From Myoxocephalus aenaeus (lineage: Eukaryota; Chordata; Actinopteri; Perciformes; Cottidae), in NCBI GenBank assembly GCA_038501785.1, contig JBAMJR010000089.1:736001-800000 (forward strand): a stretch of 64,000 bases of DNA. Direction: 5' to 3'. Below the pieces are notes generated by a model. It searched no databases. It was not told the origin of the DNA and saw only the letters and a list, made by a program, of their open reading frames with translations. The position numbers and the translations under genes were made by a program. Position 1 is the first letter of the stretch; each line of letters starts with the position of its first letter. Below, in pieces: positions 35,358-48,514 of the stretch.

Positions 35358-38300
35358 ATCCAGTCCACTTGCTCTGCACTTGTTTAACGATTCAGCAAAA
35401 CATCGGCTCATGGTCAAGATTGACCTGGGGGTGTGACCTAAAGCACAGAACAGAAACTGGGATGATGTTTTTGTCTTGTAACACTTGTTCGTGTTCGAAA
35501 AGGTGATCACGCCAACTGCAGCCTCAACCGATCTGCCTCGTGCTTGGTGATCTAACAGAGGATGTCCATTTAGAGATAGTACAAAATAAAGTACAAGAGC
35601 CCTAGAAGTAAGAGAAGTAGGGAGTTGCCAACCATTACTTGGGGACAGTGCGTCACTCTGACTGGGGAATTTCATCCTGAAGATTAAACATTTTATTTTT
35701 CCATCCAAAGAAAACCCTTTGTTCAAGCAGAGCTCTCTCGATCCTGAAGCCGTACTGCCGTCAGTAGTCCAACTCCTCTTGCTTTGAACAGCTGGCACAG
35801 GATTAGACGGGGGTTCAGCGACTGTTGGAGAGCATCCTGTTTGCACTTAAACCGCTGAGAGAGATGCTGTTGCCTCGAGGTAACAAAGATCACTTGTCCC
35901 CTGCTCTTGAAAATGTCACAGTTTGTGCTGACAATAAAACCCTCACGCACACACACACTTAAATCTGGCCCATTTTGAGATGTACTACATCATCCAGACA
36001 GAAATAAACATTAAGCCTTCTAAAATTTTATATAGTGCTATAATGGAGCAACAGTTCCCATGGAGCTTGCGGTCTTAAAGACAAGCCTAAGCACTTAGCG
36101 TTTAGTGGCAGAGGGAGGGCGTTGCACTGTGGGAGCAGGTGTGTTTTAGGACTCAATAACATTGTGAAGATGAAACCCTGTAAAGCAAGAGGGTCTGGAG
36201 TGGAGGGAAGTAATAGGGAGAGTGAGTTCTCTGCACATCCCCTCTCAATTACATCAAGTGACCAAAGCGTCCTTGTAAAAAACTCTCTCTGCCACGGCCC
36301 TCCTTTGTGCTGGATTATTTCTCCCAAAAGGAGATTGAACTGAACCTAGTTTACAGAGAGGGACAAAAGTGGAGGATATTTCACACAGAGCATGGTAAAA
36401 GAAAATGTCTTGTTTGAGTTTCTCAGAGGAAGAGGGATACTTCATTATCTCTGTGTCTATGAAATGTCACATTATCCACGCAGTTCAAGCACAGTGTTGT
36501 CGTCATTCCATTTGTTTTGGGTGCATTTTTTAAAGGTCTACATTATTCATAATTTTGGAGCAAAGCTTAGGGATCTCAGTGTTGTACCATACAGTGTATT
36601 TATATACAACAAACTAGGAGCAGCAGCAATGAACTATGTTACGCTGTCCTGATAGTGACCTGATAGATCTCTACTTGTCGAGTTGTATTGTTTGAACGTG
36701 TGAGCATTTCATCTTTACTGTTGACAAGCAGCAACATATAGCTAGCTACATTTAAATGAATGTGACATTCTTTAAAACATTTAGATCAGTTAGTGGATAT
36801 GAAACATCCTGTCATCCAAACTATGGCTCGTTAAAGAGTCTAACTTCTAAGAAAGCTTGTTTGAATCAGAAAATATATTGCATCCAATACCCTTTTCGCA
36901 CCTAATTAGCACATATATGCAGGTTTTTGTCAACAAAAGAAAACTCAATAACCAAAAGGCAAGTAGAGGAGTATGCCTTTCTGTTTTTTCTTTTTGTTTG
37001 TTGTTGTCATAAACACGTCAGAAAACAGAGTTAAATGGGAAAATGTTAAGATACTTCTTTACTTGGCTCAGCGTAAAGCCGTCATGGCGCCACACAAGCC
37101 ATTGGAAATAATGGGTTTCAGGGTGCAGTGGTGCTGTTTTCTGTGTGAAAGCCCCATTAAGGGTTTATTTCGACAGAAAAAAATAGGTAATTGTACTGTT
37201 ACTGTCAACAGAGTCTGGTAGCTTTGAAAAGAGCACATCATTTTGTATCCTATGAAAAAGGATTTATTTTGATTAAACCAGAGTTGGTGATTGTTGGAAC
37301 AGTGGAACGACTAAGCAAGATGGTTTTCATGAGTTTTATTCTTTGTCTATTCAGTTGAATGAAGTATGTTTCGTTGATCAGCGGTAAAATTGCTTCTGCC
37401 TGATTGGAGTCTGATGGCTTTGAGAGTATAATAATTGCATATTTTGTATGTTAATAAATTGTAATAATTGTCAAAGTCCTTGTTGCTTTTATTCATAATA
37501 AATTCACTTCGAGCAGGTGGTAATCTATATCTCCTAGAAATTACCTTTATAAAAAACTAATGCTGCCTGAAATGTATTTTCTATTAACATAATCAGGAAA
37601 TGTTATTATTAACATATCTAACATGTAATGTAATATCTGGCAAAAATGTTGGTAGTAAATGTTTCAGTAAAATGTGTATTTATACCATATTTAATTTCTT
37701 TTTTGCCAGAAAAATCTGATCTAGAAATTCAATGTCTAATCATTCCTCAATCATTTCCACTTTTTTTATGGTTACCAGTTGACAGTAGCAGAAAAAACCC
37801 TCTATTGGGTATTATTGCTTATGAATGTAATTTTTATTTTGTGAGAGGAAAATGGTTTTACTTCTTCATAAACATAAAAGTGTCACTTCGAGTTTGTAAG
37901 TGCAGAGTTGGCATGAGCTACAGTTTTATCAACTTGTACATTTGCGCTATCGGTCTGGATAGGTTTTGTCCTTTTTTTTCTGTATTATTGTATGTGCTGA
38001 ACTCATCATTGATGTGTTATATACACCTGTACTTTTCCTACTGTTACGTCTAAATAATCTATCCGTCCATCCGTCTCGCTATCAATTATCCATCCATCCA
38101 TTTAATCTTTTCAGTTGATGATTTGTTACTGGCTGCTCTTTCATAAAACAATTAAAATTTAAAAATTTAAAAAAGTCAGCGACAGCAGTCTGTTCTAGTT
38201 GGCTCTCAGAACCAGGCACTCCACATCGCCCACAACCTCTCGGTGTGTTTGGGGAAGGTGAACAGCAGCAGAAGCTTTTCAGTGTTATGGTAAACGCTCC

Positions 38301-39478
38301 TCACGCTTGTAGTGCGGCCTCTTTCAGTTAACGAGTGTGATCACATGGCTCCAGTCTTGTCTAAGGGACAAAGGCTGAGTGCTGGCCTCATCGCCTGCCT
38401 GTGTGTGTGTTGTGTTCCTGTGTGTGTCAAAATTGGTTTTTCAACGACTGTGACGTCTGTGAAGAGCTGAGCCTGATGTGTGACAAGTCCTTCCAGTGTC
38501 TGTTTTGTCAAATACAAAGTGACATCACCATTATAGAGGACATCACTTCAAAACTCAAGGTCACGGTCAATCAGCCCTCTTCTTCCTCTTCTCCTCCCCC
38601 ACAAGCTGTCTCTATTGGTCTCTCTCTTTCACGTGTGTGTTTTCAGGCAAAATGCTAGTTCAGTGGAAGCAGGGCTGTTTCTCATAATAATTGTTGGGAA
38701 CAAAACAAAAAAGACTTATTTTGCCTGTGTTTTCTAAACATGCTGACGCTGTGGCAGGTCATCTCTCTGTAAGCATCATGCACATTCATTCGGAAGTAGA
38801 CACCCACATTCATTCAATTGACTGGGTGTTGTCTAGTCTCACATGAACTCATTGATCAACAGTAAATGGAGACATGTCTAGGGGATGTGTGCTCCATGGT
38901 GCCTGTACGGTCATGAATGAATAGGTACCTGTGTAAGTGGCTATCGATTATCTTGTCAGGAGAAGCTGCTAGCGATTACAGAGGAATTGCATGAACCTCG
39001 AGGTAATTTACATTTCTCTCAAAGCCAATTATTGACAAAGCTGTTTGGTTTTAATAAGAGTGCGGTTGTCAGATACGGTTGTGATTTAAAAGCTGTGCTT
39101 ATAGCATTTCAGTGCTTCTGCATGTTGCTAGAATATTCCACAATGTAACAGCAAAGTCATCATGAACATTACATTACATCCATTTAGCAAATTACAATAA
39201 ATGTATACCAGTTGCAAAAATCATGCAAGTATACATCAACTTCAGCAAATTTCCTGAAAGGTGGTACTTTTAAAAAGAAAAGGAAAAAGATAGAAAATGA
39301 GGTTATAATATTACAATATAGTTGAGCATTTTGATAATACAAGATGTATATTTAGCCTTTAATAAACTCAACATTAGTTCTGTAGAAATGTGGATTTTTT
39401 TTATGCAAAAAAGTACAAGATCTTTAGCAATTTAATTAACAATGTGGGAGGCCAGAAGGTGAGCTTTCTTTGGGGAGA
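35358..39478. other. nptx1-rptor intergenic region, part 2
   Basis: No gene recognised. A 182-codon minus-strand frame (35846-35298) partly overlaps the SINE end and matches no family I know. Confidence 0.55.
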
Positions 39479-39900
39479 TGTTACGGGATGGGGTACGAAA
39501 AAGGACCCAAACACCAAAGCAACAGTTCCAAAAGAATATTTATTTAAAAAAAATGAAGGACAAGGCGCCAAGGGCCGAGGGAAAAAGGAGCTAAACGAAA
39601 ACAGGAGTCACAAAAAAAAAAAAAATGGACAGGCACGAGACTCACAAACTCAGGGCTCTGGCAGGACAACCACGGTCTACTCACACTTAACACACAGTAC
39701 GATCCCACACTGAGGCACAAGACAAACAGGGTTTAAATACACAGGGGAGGGGCAGGTGATTAGACACAGCAGGAAACAATTAGTAGACAGGGCAGACAAT
39801 CAGACAATCAGAGGGGCAGGAAGTGCAGGGGAACAGAGGACACAAGAGGCAAGGACCTTCAAAATAAAACAGGAACACAAAACACACCAACATCATAACA
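39479..39900 (-). mobile_element. Solo-LTR-like element
   Basis: Ends TGTTA / TAACA, about 422 bp. On the minus strand it has, in LTR order, a TATTTAAACCC TATA-type box (around 39737), and AATAAA near 39542 just before the right end, followed by GT-rich sequence. No internal retroviral region and no clean target duplication; GATG occurs at both junctions (39477-39480, 39901-39904). It could instead be another dispersed repeat. Confidence 0.5.
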
Positions 39901-41014
39901 GATGTGGGTGTTGATCCAGGGCTGTTCATTGTTTCAATTGTATGTTTGGGTAACTTCATTAAGAACAAGTTAAAAGCCAAGTGAAATGCACAGGGTAAAC
40001 TCAAAATACTGAAACTGAAATATTAAAAGCCTCAAAGATAGATTTTAGATCAGGGCCTCTCTATAAGATGGGGCCTTGAAATCACACCTGTGTTGCCTTG
40101 AGCCCCGTACTATTTTAGTAAAGCAATACAATTACAGCCATGCTGGAAATTATACTTTCCTTTGTTGTTTTGAAATAATTTTCACAACTATATTAAAAAT
40201 GTGTTAAAATAAAGATGTTGTGAGTACAAGTATAAGTACAATAAGTTAGATTTTCCCAAAATATTATCGTATAAAAACAAAAAAATATCCCTCTCAAGCA
40301 TCACTTGGCCCACTAGAAGTGTCTGTATCTGCCTCTGCCTGTATTTTCTTATTTTGCTGTGTTCAGGATATTTCTAGGCATCAACCTCTAAAATAAACCT
40401 AGCGATCAGGTGCCAAATCATGAGCACGCAGACAAAGAAGGTAAAGAAATAGTGGACACAGCACCGAAAAAATGCAAATACAGCGAGATGAGACGCCAAG
40501 CAGACAAAAATCTCTTTCCAAAAAGAGATTGAATTTGGGGTTGGCTTTCACCCGCTGGTGAGCACCCAAATCCTACTCGTTCTGTCTTTAAGTGCTTCCA
40601 CTCAGTTATTTTCAGCAGATGTACATCACTGTGTATGTATGACATTTTCATGCAGTACATGGCAAAATACTGTATATCCAAATGTTTGCAGAAAATAATG
40701 AATTCAATTTACTTTATATATTTTCTGTGCCATGTTTCTGTGCCTTATTCTGTATACTGTATTGTTACAGTGTTGCATGTCTGTTCACTTGGAGGTTAAG
40801 ACTCCCTACAGAAAGAGGAGGAGGATAAGCCTGTGTCTGGAGACCCGGGCAGGCTGCATTAGTAAACACTTGTTCTAAATGTCATGGAAATATTGTGCAC
40901 TGAAGTAACGAGGTGGACCTCAGTGAATAGAAATGTATCTAAATGTAAATGCACTTACATACCTGGTTGTTGAGTGGAACAAATATTGAATGACTGTACC
41001 TGTAAAACCCTGTA

Positions 41015-41646
41015 AAATGGAAAGAAGCTGTGAGGGGTCTTTCTAATATTTTTCTCTACAATGTGTCAGATACAGGATGTATGCTGGAGATGTTCTACCA
41101 GTCGGTTGTGGCCAGCGCCCTGTACTTCTCCATTATCTGCTGGGGAAGCAGCATTGGAGCCGGTGACACCAACAAATTTAACAAGCTAGTTAAGAAAGCC
41201 GGCTCCATCATCGGCTGCAGGCAGGAGTTTCTGTAACAGGTGGTGGAGAGGAGGACGCTGAAGAAACTATTGTCTATATTGGACAACCCAGACCACCCTC
41301 TCCACCACCTACTGCAGGGACAGCGGAGCACTTTCTCCAAGAGATTCCTCACGCTCCGCTGCAACAAGGACCGCTACAGGAGAACATTCCTGCCAACGGC
41401 ATTACGGCTTTATAATAAATCACCGCTTGCCAGATCCTCTGATTAATCACATGTATATATTTTGTACAATCCCAGCTATTTCTATTTTATTATTTTTATT
41501 TTTATTATTTTTATTTTTATTATTGTATATATCTTTTATCTTTCATCCTGCTGTTTTTATATATTTATTTTTGTTGTAAGTTGCTGCTACCCCCGACACC
41601 AAATTTCCCCTCGGGGATTAATAAAGTATATATTCATTCATTCATT
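41015..41646 (+). mobile_element. Second copy of the same LINE, 3' fragment
   Basis: Encodes MLEMFYQSVVASALYFS, CWGSSIGAGD, KLVKKAGSIIG, an in-frame TAA at about 41234-41236, then QVVERRTLKKLLSILDNP, and ends LYNKSPLARSSD before an AT-rich UTR. The tail is AATAAAGTATATATTCATTCATT. It is less truncated than the copy at 34501 and broken by the stop codon and 5' truncation. Confidence 0.85.
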
Positions 41647-42049
41647 ACTGTAAACGTGTGCTGTTAAAAGTGTGCCAGAGCCTGATATCTCTCCAACAGC
41701 AACTCTATGCTTCTCACCTACCACCGGTCCAGGTTCCAAAGGCCTCCACTCCGAGACTGAGCTTTTGTCCCACAAAGCGAGACACAGCTGACGATCCATT
41801 GTAACTCTGTTGAGTATCACCAGATATACCGCTCGGTGGTATCATAAAGATAATGAATATGCTAAATTGACCTGTTCAATTTGAATTCATCACCTCACTT
41901 GGCAATGTGTAAATGACTGATACCCATTTGTTTTAATGTAAATTCTTTTAATTATTAAAAATACATGAGATTTTTCACAGAAGTTTCAATATATTATCCA
42001 TTAAATTCCATTCGTCTTCATAGAAACAAAAGCCGGCGACCTTGACCAT

Positions 42050-43000
42050 TCAGCTTTCATTGTGAAGAAATGAACAGCACCAGTGTCAGCCGTCGCCAAA
42101 TTTATTTACAAACCAGCCTCCACCTAAACAAAGAATACCCCCTGGACCTCTCTCAGCCTGTAGTTTCCAGAAGTCAGATTCTCCAACCATGTGCACTCTG
42201 AAACTCTGGCTATGACCCTGACTTTCCATCAATATCCTACCGGGGGTCACGCCACCATGGATATCCAAGAGCCAGCTATCTGATCCATCCAGAGCCTGGT
42301 GCATGGACCTTATACTTATGCCAGCTGTCAGCACCCAACCTCAGCTGAAACTTGAGTTAGCTTGAAAACCAGTGCTTCTGGCAACCACGCACAGCTGCAG
42401 CCTCCACCTGTTGTGCTCAACTTTCTTTTGCTAGCAATAGTTTTACAGCCTCAGCACATGTCACCAGTCAGATGGAGCCTCTGTGTCCAACGGCCACTTC
42501 TGACAGCCAGCTAGTGTAGCCACAACGTACACTTAAATCTTTGTCAGCCAGCAGCAGTCAACCCCTCCTGCATGCAGGACCAGCTATCCAACTGCAACCG
42601 CAGCCTCAGCCCGCAGCTCCATCCTCAGCAGCTGACAGCCAAGTCCCGGACAGAAATCTTCAGCTTCCACCTACAGCCTCAGCCTGTAAATGTATCTCCA
42701 TAGCACCTTTCAACAACGACACGGTTCAACGTGCTTTACATCAGGCATTACGACAAGGTATAAAAGAAACACAAGGTAATATAAATATGACATAAACAAT
42801 CCTTTGTCCAATTGTTTAGGGGAACCATTCTTAGCCCAACCTCCACATTCAGCCTCAGGATCCAAAAATGCAGCTAATTGACATGCCTACGTTTGCAGTC
42901 TCCAACAGGAAACAACTAAACTAAAGTTAAAAAAAATTGTATTTCACTCAATAGTCTCCAAGGCTAATTACTTATGAAGAGTTTACTTTTCTTATGTGGA
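42050..43000. repeat. CAGCCTCAGC-rich imperfect repeat tract, part 1
   Basis: Irregular recurrences of CAGCCTC, CAGCTGC and CCAGCTATC, densest at 42390-42690. A shorter related tract is at 43740-43960. Not coding as far as seen; an 82-codon minus-strand ORF (42334-42086) has no recognised relative. Confidence 0.4.
42688..42790 (+). repeat. Diverged copy of the 13316 repeat family
   Basis: CCATAGCACCTTTCAACAACG then GGTTCAACGTGCTTTACAT follows the same order as 13335-13380. It lies within a CAGCCTCAGC-rich tract. Confidence 0.4.
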
Positions 43001-43739
43001 TAATTTGCTTTATGTATACTTAAACATGTTACTTTTTTCCTAAATATAATGATGGATGAATGATGTGGATCTTCCAGAATAACAGGGTTTTGGAAAAGGC
43101 ACATTACTGTTAGAGCAAATCCAGTTAAACACTTTCTACCACCTCATCAAATTCTGTTCTCAAATTGTATTTTTAAATATTTCTCAGTTACTGTTCAAAA
43201 TCCACATGAACCATAATTGACTTTGGCATAAATTATATCCACTGCACATCACTTATTTAAAAAGAAAGTAGGTCACTTCATGTCAGGGGTTGAGTTTTCA
43301 TTAAAACTAAATTATGATTTGTGTGTCAACTGTATGCAAAACATTTTTAATCAGAGTACACAAGGCCAAATTGCATCTTGACTTATCATATGACCAGTGG
43401 CTGACAAGCAAAGTAGCATACAAAAGATTATGTCTTTAACAAACCAAGGTGCAGTGTTCTCTCCACACAAAATGCACAAGAGTTCCACAAACTTCATGGA
43501 GAACAATGAGAGCAAAACAGCATCACGACCTCTTCTAACCTGAAATAATCAGGTGTAGCTCAGCTAAAAACGTATATAACTAGTCATTAAATCTGTCATT
43601 ATCGTGTCATTCTCTACATAGCCTATTTGTAGCCGATACCGACAACATTATCTTCTCTTCACCTGTCTCTCCTCTCCTCTGCTCTGTGTGTGTGTGTGGA
43701 GATGAAAAATGAGAGCTGTGGTTATTAATGATTGTGTGA

Positions 43740-43960
43740 AATTTCAGCAGCGGTGCTCATGATTCTGCAGCGGTTTGGGGAAACACTGCAATTGCACTCA
43801 GCCTCAGCTTCTACATGCAGCTATCACAAGACCCGACTGCATCCCGCCAGTGCAGATCCAGCCTCAGTTTGCAGTTTCTGCAAGCATCAACTCAAACCTG
43901 CAATTTCTGTCAATCAGCTGCAGCTGCAGCATCTCTCTCCAATTCTATCTAACCATTAAC
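43740..43960. repeat. CAGCCTCAGC-rich imperfect repeat tract, part 2
   Basis: CACTCAGCCTCAGCTTC, CATGCAGCTATCACAAG and CAGCCTCAGTTTGCAG echo 42560-42680. Likely one dispersed family. Confidence 0.4.
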
Positions 43961-44696
43961 CTCTAGTTAATGCCATTGAAAGCCCAAGTTGCAGCAATCA
44001 TTGTCTTCCAGGTTTTCGTTGGGGACTTGATATATTTACAATTTATATTCTCAGTCAACCTTGAGTGTGAGTTATGAAGTCTGAGGCTTACATTGGAGCT
44101 GCTCAGAAAGTAAATATGGATCATCATTATGCAATGGCAAACAAAGCATTAATCACTGTCGCAGTGTTTTTATCGATGCACTGTAAACTTGGCTTGAAAA
44201 CAGCAAAGGGATGCATGATTAGGGCAGAAGACAAAAAAAGCTCAGAATAACCTTTTATCTTCCTTGAAACTTTCTCAGAGGAGTTTGAATGAGTGGTTTG
44301 TGGGTTTTAGCTTTAAGTATCTAATTGTAAAACATTGTAATTCTTGTTGAACTTGATTTATGACAGTGGTGAGTAGAAATAAGTTGCTGAGTGAGAGAGT
44401 TCCTGTAAAACATGTATTTTCATGAACAATGAGAGCACAAGAGAAGAGGAGTATTGCTGCTTCACAGCTTGTTTCCTTCTTGAGAGTAGTAAACTCACTG
44501 GTCTATCTGCGTCCCATTGGAGGATCAAATGGTAGCAAAGCTTCCTCTTTTTTTAAGCAGGAAGAAAATTGGCATGCTGAAGTACACGCTTACTAATTTA
44601 AAAGGCAACACATAGAAAACCCAATTTAGAAAATAAAGGACCTAACAACAAATGTTATACTCTGTAAATTAAAGGATATACAATAATTATTTTAAA

Positions 44697-46600
44697 ATGT
44701 TGAAAGTATGAAACAAAGATGGAAGTTTTCTTTGACCTGAGTAATCTACCTCAGATGAGGAATGAAAAAAATAAACTTCAAATTAATTCAAAAATTAATG
44801 AATTTAAGGATGAAGAAATTAAAACGCCAATATCAAATTTAAAACCTCAAAATGCAGCAAGACCATATAGTTTTTCCATTGGAGTGGTACAAGGAAATTA
44901 AATATCTGCTGACCCCAATCATAAAGATCACATGACTGGCATAACTCATCCTTCTTGGAGAAAAGTGGTGATTTCTTTGGTACCAAAAGACGATTAGGAT
45001 AAACTTGAGTGTGTTATCAGTTAATAAGTATAATTTAGTGCCATGATGCATAGATCTTTACACACATTTTTACCAAAAGAATTAAATAGATTCTCCCCTA
45101 GAAAACAAGTCTAGATCAGACAGTTTTTAGGCAGACACGTTAAACGTTACATTTAATTGAACATATAGTCAAAAATGAACTCCAGTATTATTGAGCTTTT
45201 AAATGTGGAAAATAATTTCAAATGAAAGTTGAAGGGCAAGAAAAAAATTGATTGAGCCATATCAAATTAATTCGGCCTAGAAAGAGGGACCAGACAGGTC
45301 TGACCGATAAGTCCATTATGTCCATGTTTATTGAAGCGAGTCAGGGAATCACTCAGGAGAATAATAGGATCAACTCAAATGGGATCTGGATCACAAAAGA
45401 ACTGAGAACGATGACTTAAATGAAGGAAAGCATAAAGAAATGAATTCCAATATTACGTTTTGAGTCACGAGTTGAGATTCAAATTTTGCCAAGGGTATTA
45501 TATTTGTGCCAGACTCTTCCAATTTAAATAACTGATAAACAATTCAACAAATCGGATAAATTAGCATTGCTGTACATGGCAAAGGAAAACACTAAAGACA
45601 CGATTTCAAACTCTTCACTTGGTGAAGAATAAGGGAGGACTTGCACTCTCCTGCCTAAAGGACTATTATATATCGGCCCAATTGAGGATCTTGTTATTTT
45701 GTTGGTGTCATGCTGATTACCAAGCAAGATGGAAAGAAATTGAATAGAATATGTCCGGAGCAGTGACAATTCAGGCATGGCTGGGGATTCTGCAATTGTG
45801 CTCTCATGACCTTGACTTCACCCTAAATAAATTGGATGCAAGTTACAAGGGACGGTCTAATCAGGGCCTTTCCTCATAATGCTAATTTTTTTTTTATCAA
45901 GTGACACTAAATGTCTTTCAGACATCAACACAGGTAAAATAATAGTGATTTCTTTTTGGATTTCTTCGGATACGGCATCACATAAACAGTTCTTTGTTAG
46001 AGTCAAAAGGCATTTAAAAACCTATTAAAGGTTTTTAATAGTGTCTTTAGAACAGCTTTGGGGCTTAAATAAATTTCAAGATTATATACATATAAGATTA
46101 TATAACTCCAGGAGGTTAATAAAGCAAGTACCACCCAAAATGTTGTGAATTTCAAAGGAGGATATCAAGCTGAAAACAATAGAAAGCGTTTGGCTGGAAC
46201 AGCTTTAGGAATACTTTATCACATCTGATCAGAAGTCTCCCCACTCTTCCAGCTGTTGGAGGAAATGCGGCCTCGAGCAAGCAAATCACTGACGTGTGTT
46301 TTGACGAAAGATTTATACAGAATTATTGACTATATTTTGGAACAAAAATAACTTTGAATTTAGACAAACTCTTTTTTTGGTATCTACACTCAACACCCAC
46401 ACATATTAAAAACAAAATACTTATTTGGAATACTGATAGCTGCTAGCAAAGCAATTAAAAATAAATGTTTTAAACCAGACACCCCATCTATAATATAATT
46501 AATGGTATGATAGCATTCATGAAATATTTCCAATAGAAAGAAATACATTCTCCAAGAGGTTCCAGGAAATTACATTTTGAAAATGTTTAATTCCCAGAAA
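44697..46600 (+). pseudogene. Decayed L1-type LINE ORF2 fragment
   Basis: Read across frameshifts and stops, the plus strand retains L1 ORF2 landmarks in the right order: FPLEWYKEIKYLLTP and PSWRKVVISLVPKDD…DKLECVIS (RT palm lead-in), LIEHIVKNEL, then a GLALSCLKDYY-like block and LLFCWCHADYQARWKEIE near 45640-45745. Many stop codons and indels make it an old fossil. Limits are approximate. Confidence 0.75.
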
Positions 46601-47699
46601 CACAACCCATGTTCTAATTATTTATTTTTTTAACTCCATTGCAACTGAAAAGATTAATAATTGTGTAACTAATCTATCATAAAGATACAACTGCTGCTGT
46701 AATGTGATCCCAAATAAAATAAAATAAAAAAGGCTTCTTTTCACAAAACACATCCATCCATCCATCAGTCTATTTTCTCTCTTGCCCTTTATCTTGCTTT
46801 GTTGCAATCAATACAGCATTTTGAGCATTTTCCTGCCCTGTCTGATTTAGCTCTGGGAGCAGCTCCAGCTTCCAGGATCCAGCCTAGTTGATCATGTCAT
46901 CCTATTCCCTACATGACGGAAGGGTGGACGATAAGGAAAAGGTAGATTAATCTTTCCTTTCTTGTCCTTCCTTCTGTTAGCCATCAGCAATTGCAGGGTC
47001 CCAACCTCAGTCACACCTAGGAGATTGGATTGGTTTCCCCCCTATAGTGGACACTGGGACTGGGAAGCGAAAGGAACACATTTAGTTGGATGTGCATATG
47101 AGTTTCTCACACAGCAGATTGCTCCTGCGCTGTGAGTGCGGCAAGAGGCCACAGCGATAACTGTCACGCTGGTGAATGCACTGAGCAACCCTGTCTTCTA
47201 TAAAATGACCTTTCCATGCAACTTAACAGCATTTTCAATTACCTTTCAAAGTAAACTGATTTATTTCTGGTTAACTTGGGGTGTGAGAAAATATTACTAT
47301 TGACTTGAGTATTGCGGTAATATGTTTTGTGATACTGTTTAGATTCTCCAAAAATGTCGTATTGATTGTTAACAGTGTACATGCAAAGATAGGTTGCAAA
47401 CAGTGACCCAGATTGCTCAAAAAGTGCTATGATCTTAGATGTTACAGGGACTGTGATCAATGCAAATGCAGATCCCACTGCTCTGACTGCATAAAATAAA
47501 TGATCTATACCATGACAGTTTTTTCTAAACTCTTACGTACAGTATCGCAATATAGTGAATCATAATCCCTATTCCATGATACTTATTGTATCACCAGATT
47601 ATTGCCAACACACAGCTCTTCATATTACAGTTGCAGTTTTAAACAACAAAAAAACAGCAAGTAAGTTATTTAAGTAACTGAATAAAAAAATAAAAAATG

Positions 47700-47800
47700 A
47701 ACGTAAACTTTTGGATTCACACAGGACACAAACCTGGGTGGAAGTCCTGTGTTTGTATTATCCAGCCATTCAACCCGTCCTTACTCCTATGCAGACTACG
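47700..47800 (+). repeat. Dispersed repeat Y, short copy
   Basis: TTCACACAGGACACAAAC, CCTGGGTGGAAGTCCTGTGTTTG and TTATCCA match 34316-34380. Only the distal part of the family is present. Confidence 0.5.
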
Positions 47801-48488
47801 ATGAGAAACTCATTTTTGATATGTCAAAAACAAAAGTAATCCGGGTGAACATTTGTATTTTGTTACATGGAAATGCAATTTGTAGACCAAGCTGCACTGA
47901 GAGGGATATGTTCATGCTCCATCCATCTGGGGTAACATTTCATGTTTTGTGACGAGCTGACAGCCCAAAGAAAGCTGTTAGTCATCTCAGCACAGCATTG
48001 TTCTTCGTGCCTGAGGCAGAACGTGTTGTGCTTGATTAAAGTCATGAAGGCCCGAGAGCAAATATCTTTGTTGCCCCAGAACAAATTGGTAAACATGTTG
48101 ATTGTACTCTCCCAATTAAACAGCTCTCAGTAATGTCAGTGCCTGGGTGAATACACACAGAGACTGGTGTTAGATGTTGACTAAGGGACACATGGGACAG
48201 CTTTTTCTCTCTGTGACTCTGCTTTCAAAAACAAACCTTTAGCTCCTGCTGTTTGAGAAAAGAGTGTGAAGCCTGACAGCGAAGGATGTTGAGGACCAAT
48301 CACTTCAATCTATACACTTGACTTGACTCATGCAGCTGCTGAGAAAAGCAGCACTGTACACAGCAAACATCACCATATCGTTGGACAAGAACATGTGGAA
48401 ATCGTATTATTCAAAGGAGCCAACATCTATTTGTATTTTGGTTTTCTTTCAAAGACACTTGTCCTTAAAATGCCAATAATCAATATTA

Positions 48489-48514
48489 TTTTAATAACAA
48501 AACTGTTATTAAAA
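48489..48514. repeat. 11-bp perfect hairpin, 4-nt loop
   Basis: TTTTAATAACA / TGTTATTAAAA, loop AAAC. Confidence 0.9.

Noticed and set aside
35298..35846. 182-codon minus-strand ORF
   Set aside because: No known domain; the 3' part overlaps the SINE tail. A short stretch loosely resembles LINE sequence but the order of motifs does not fit.
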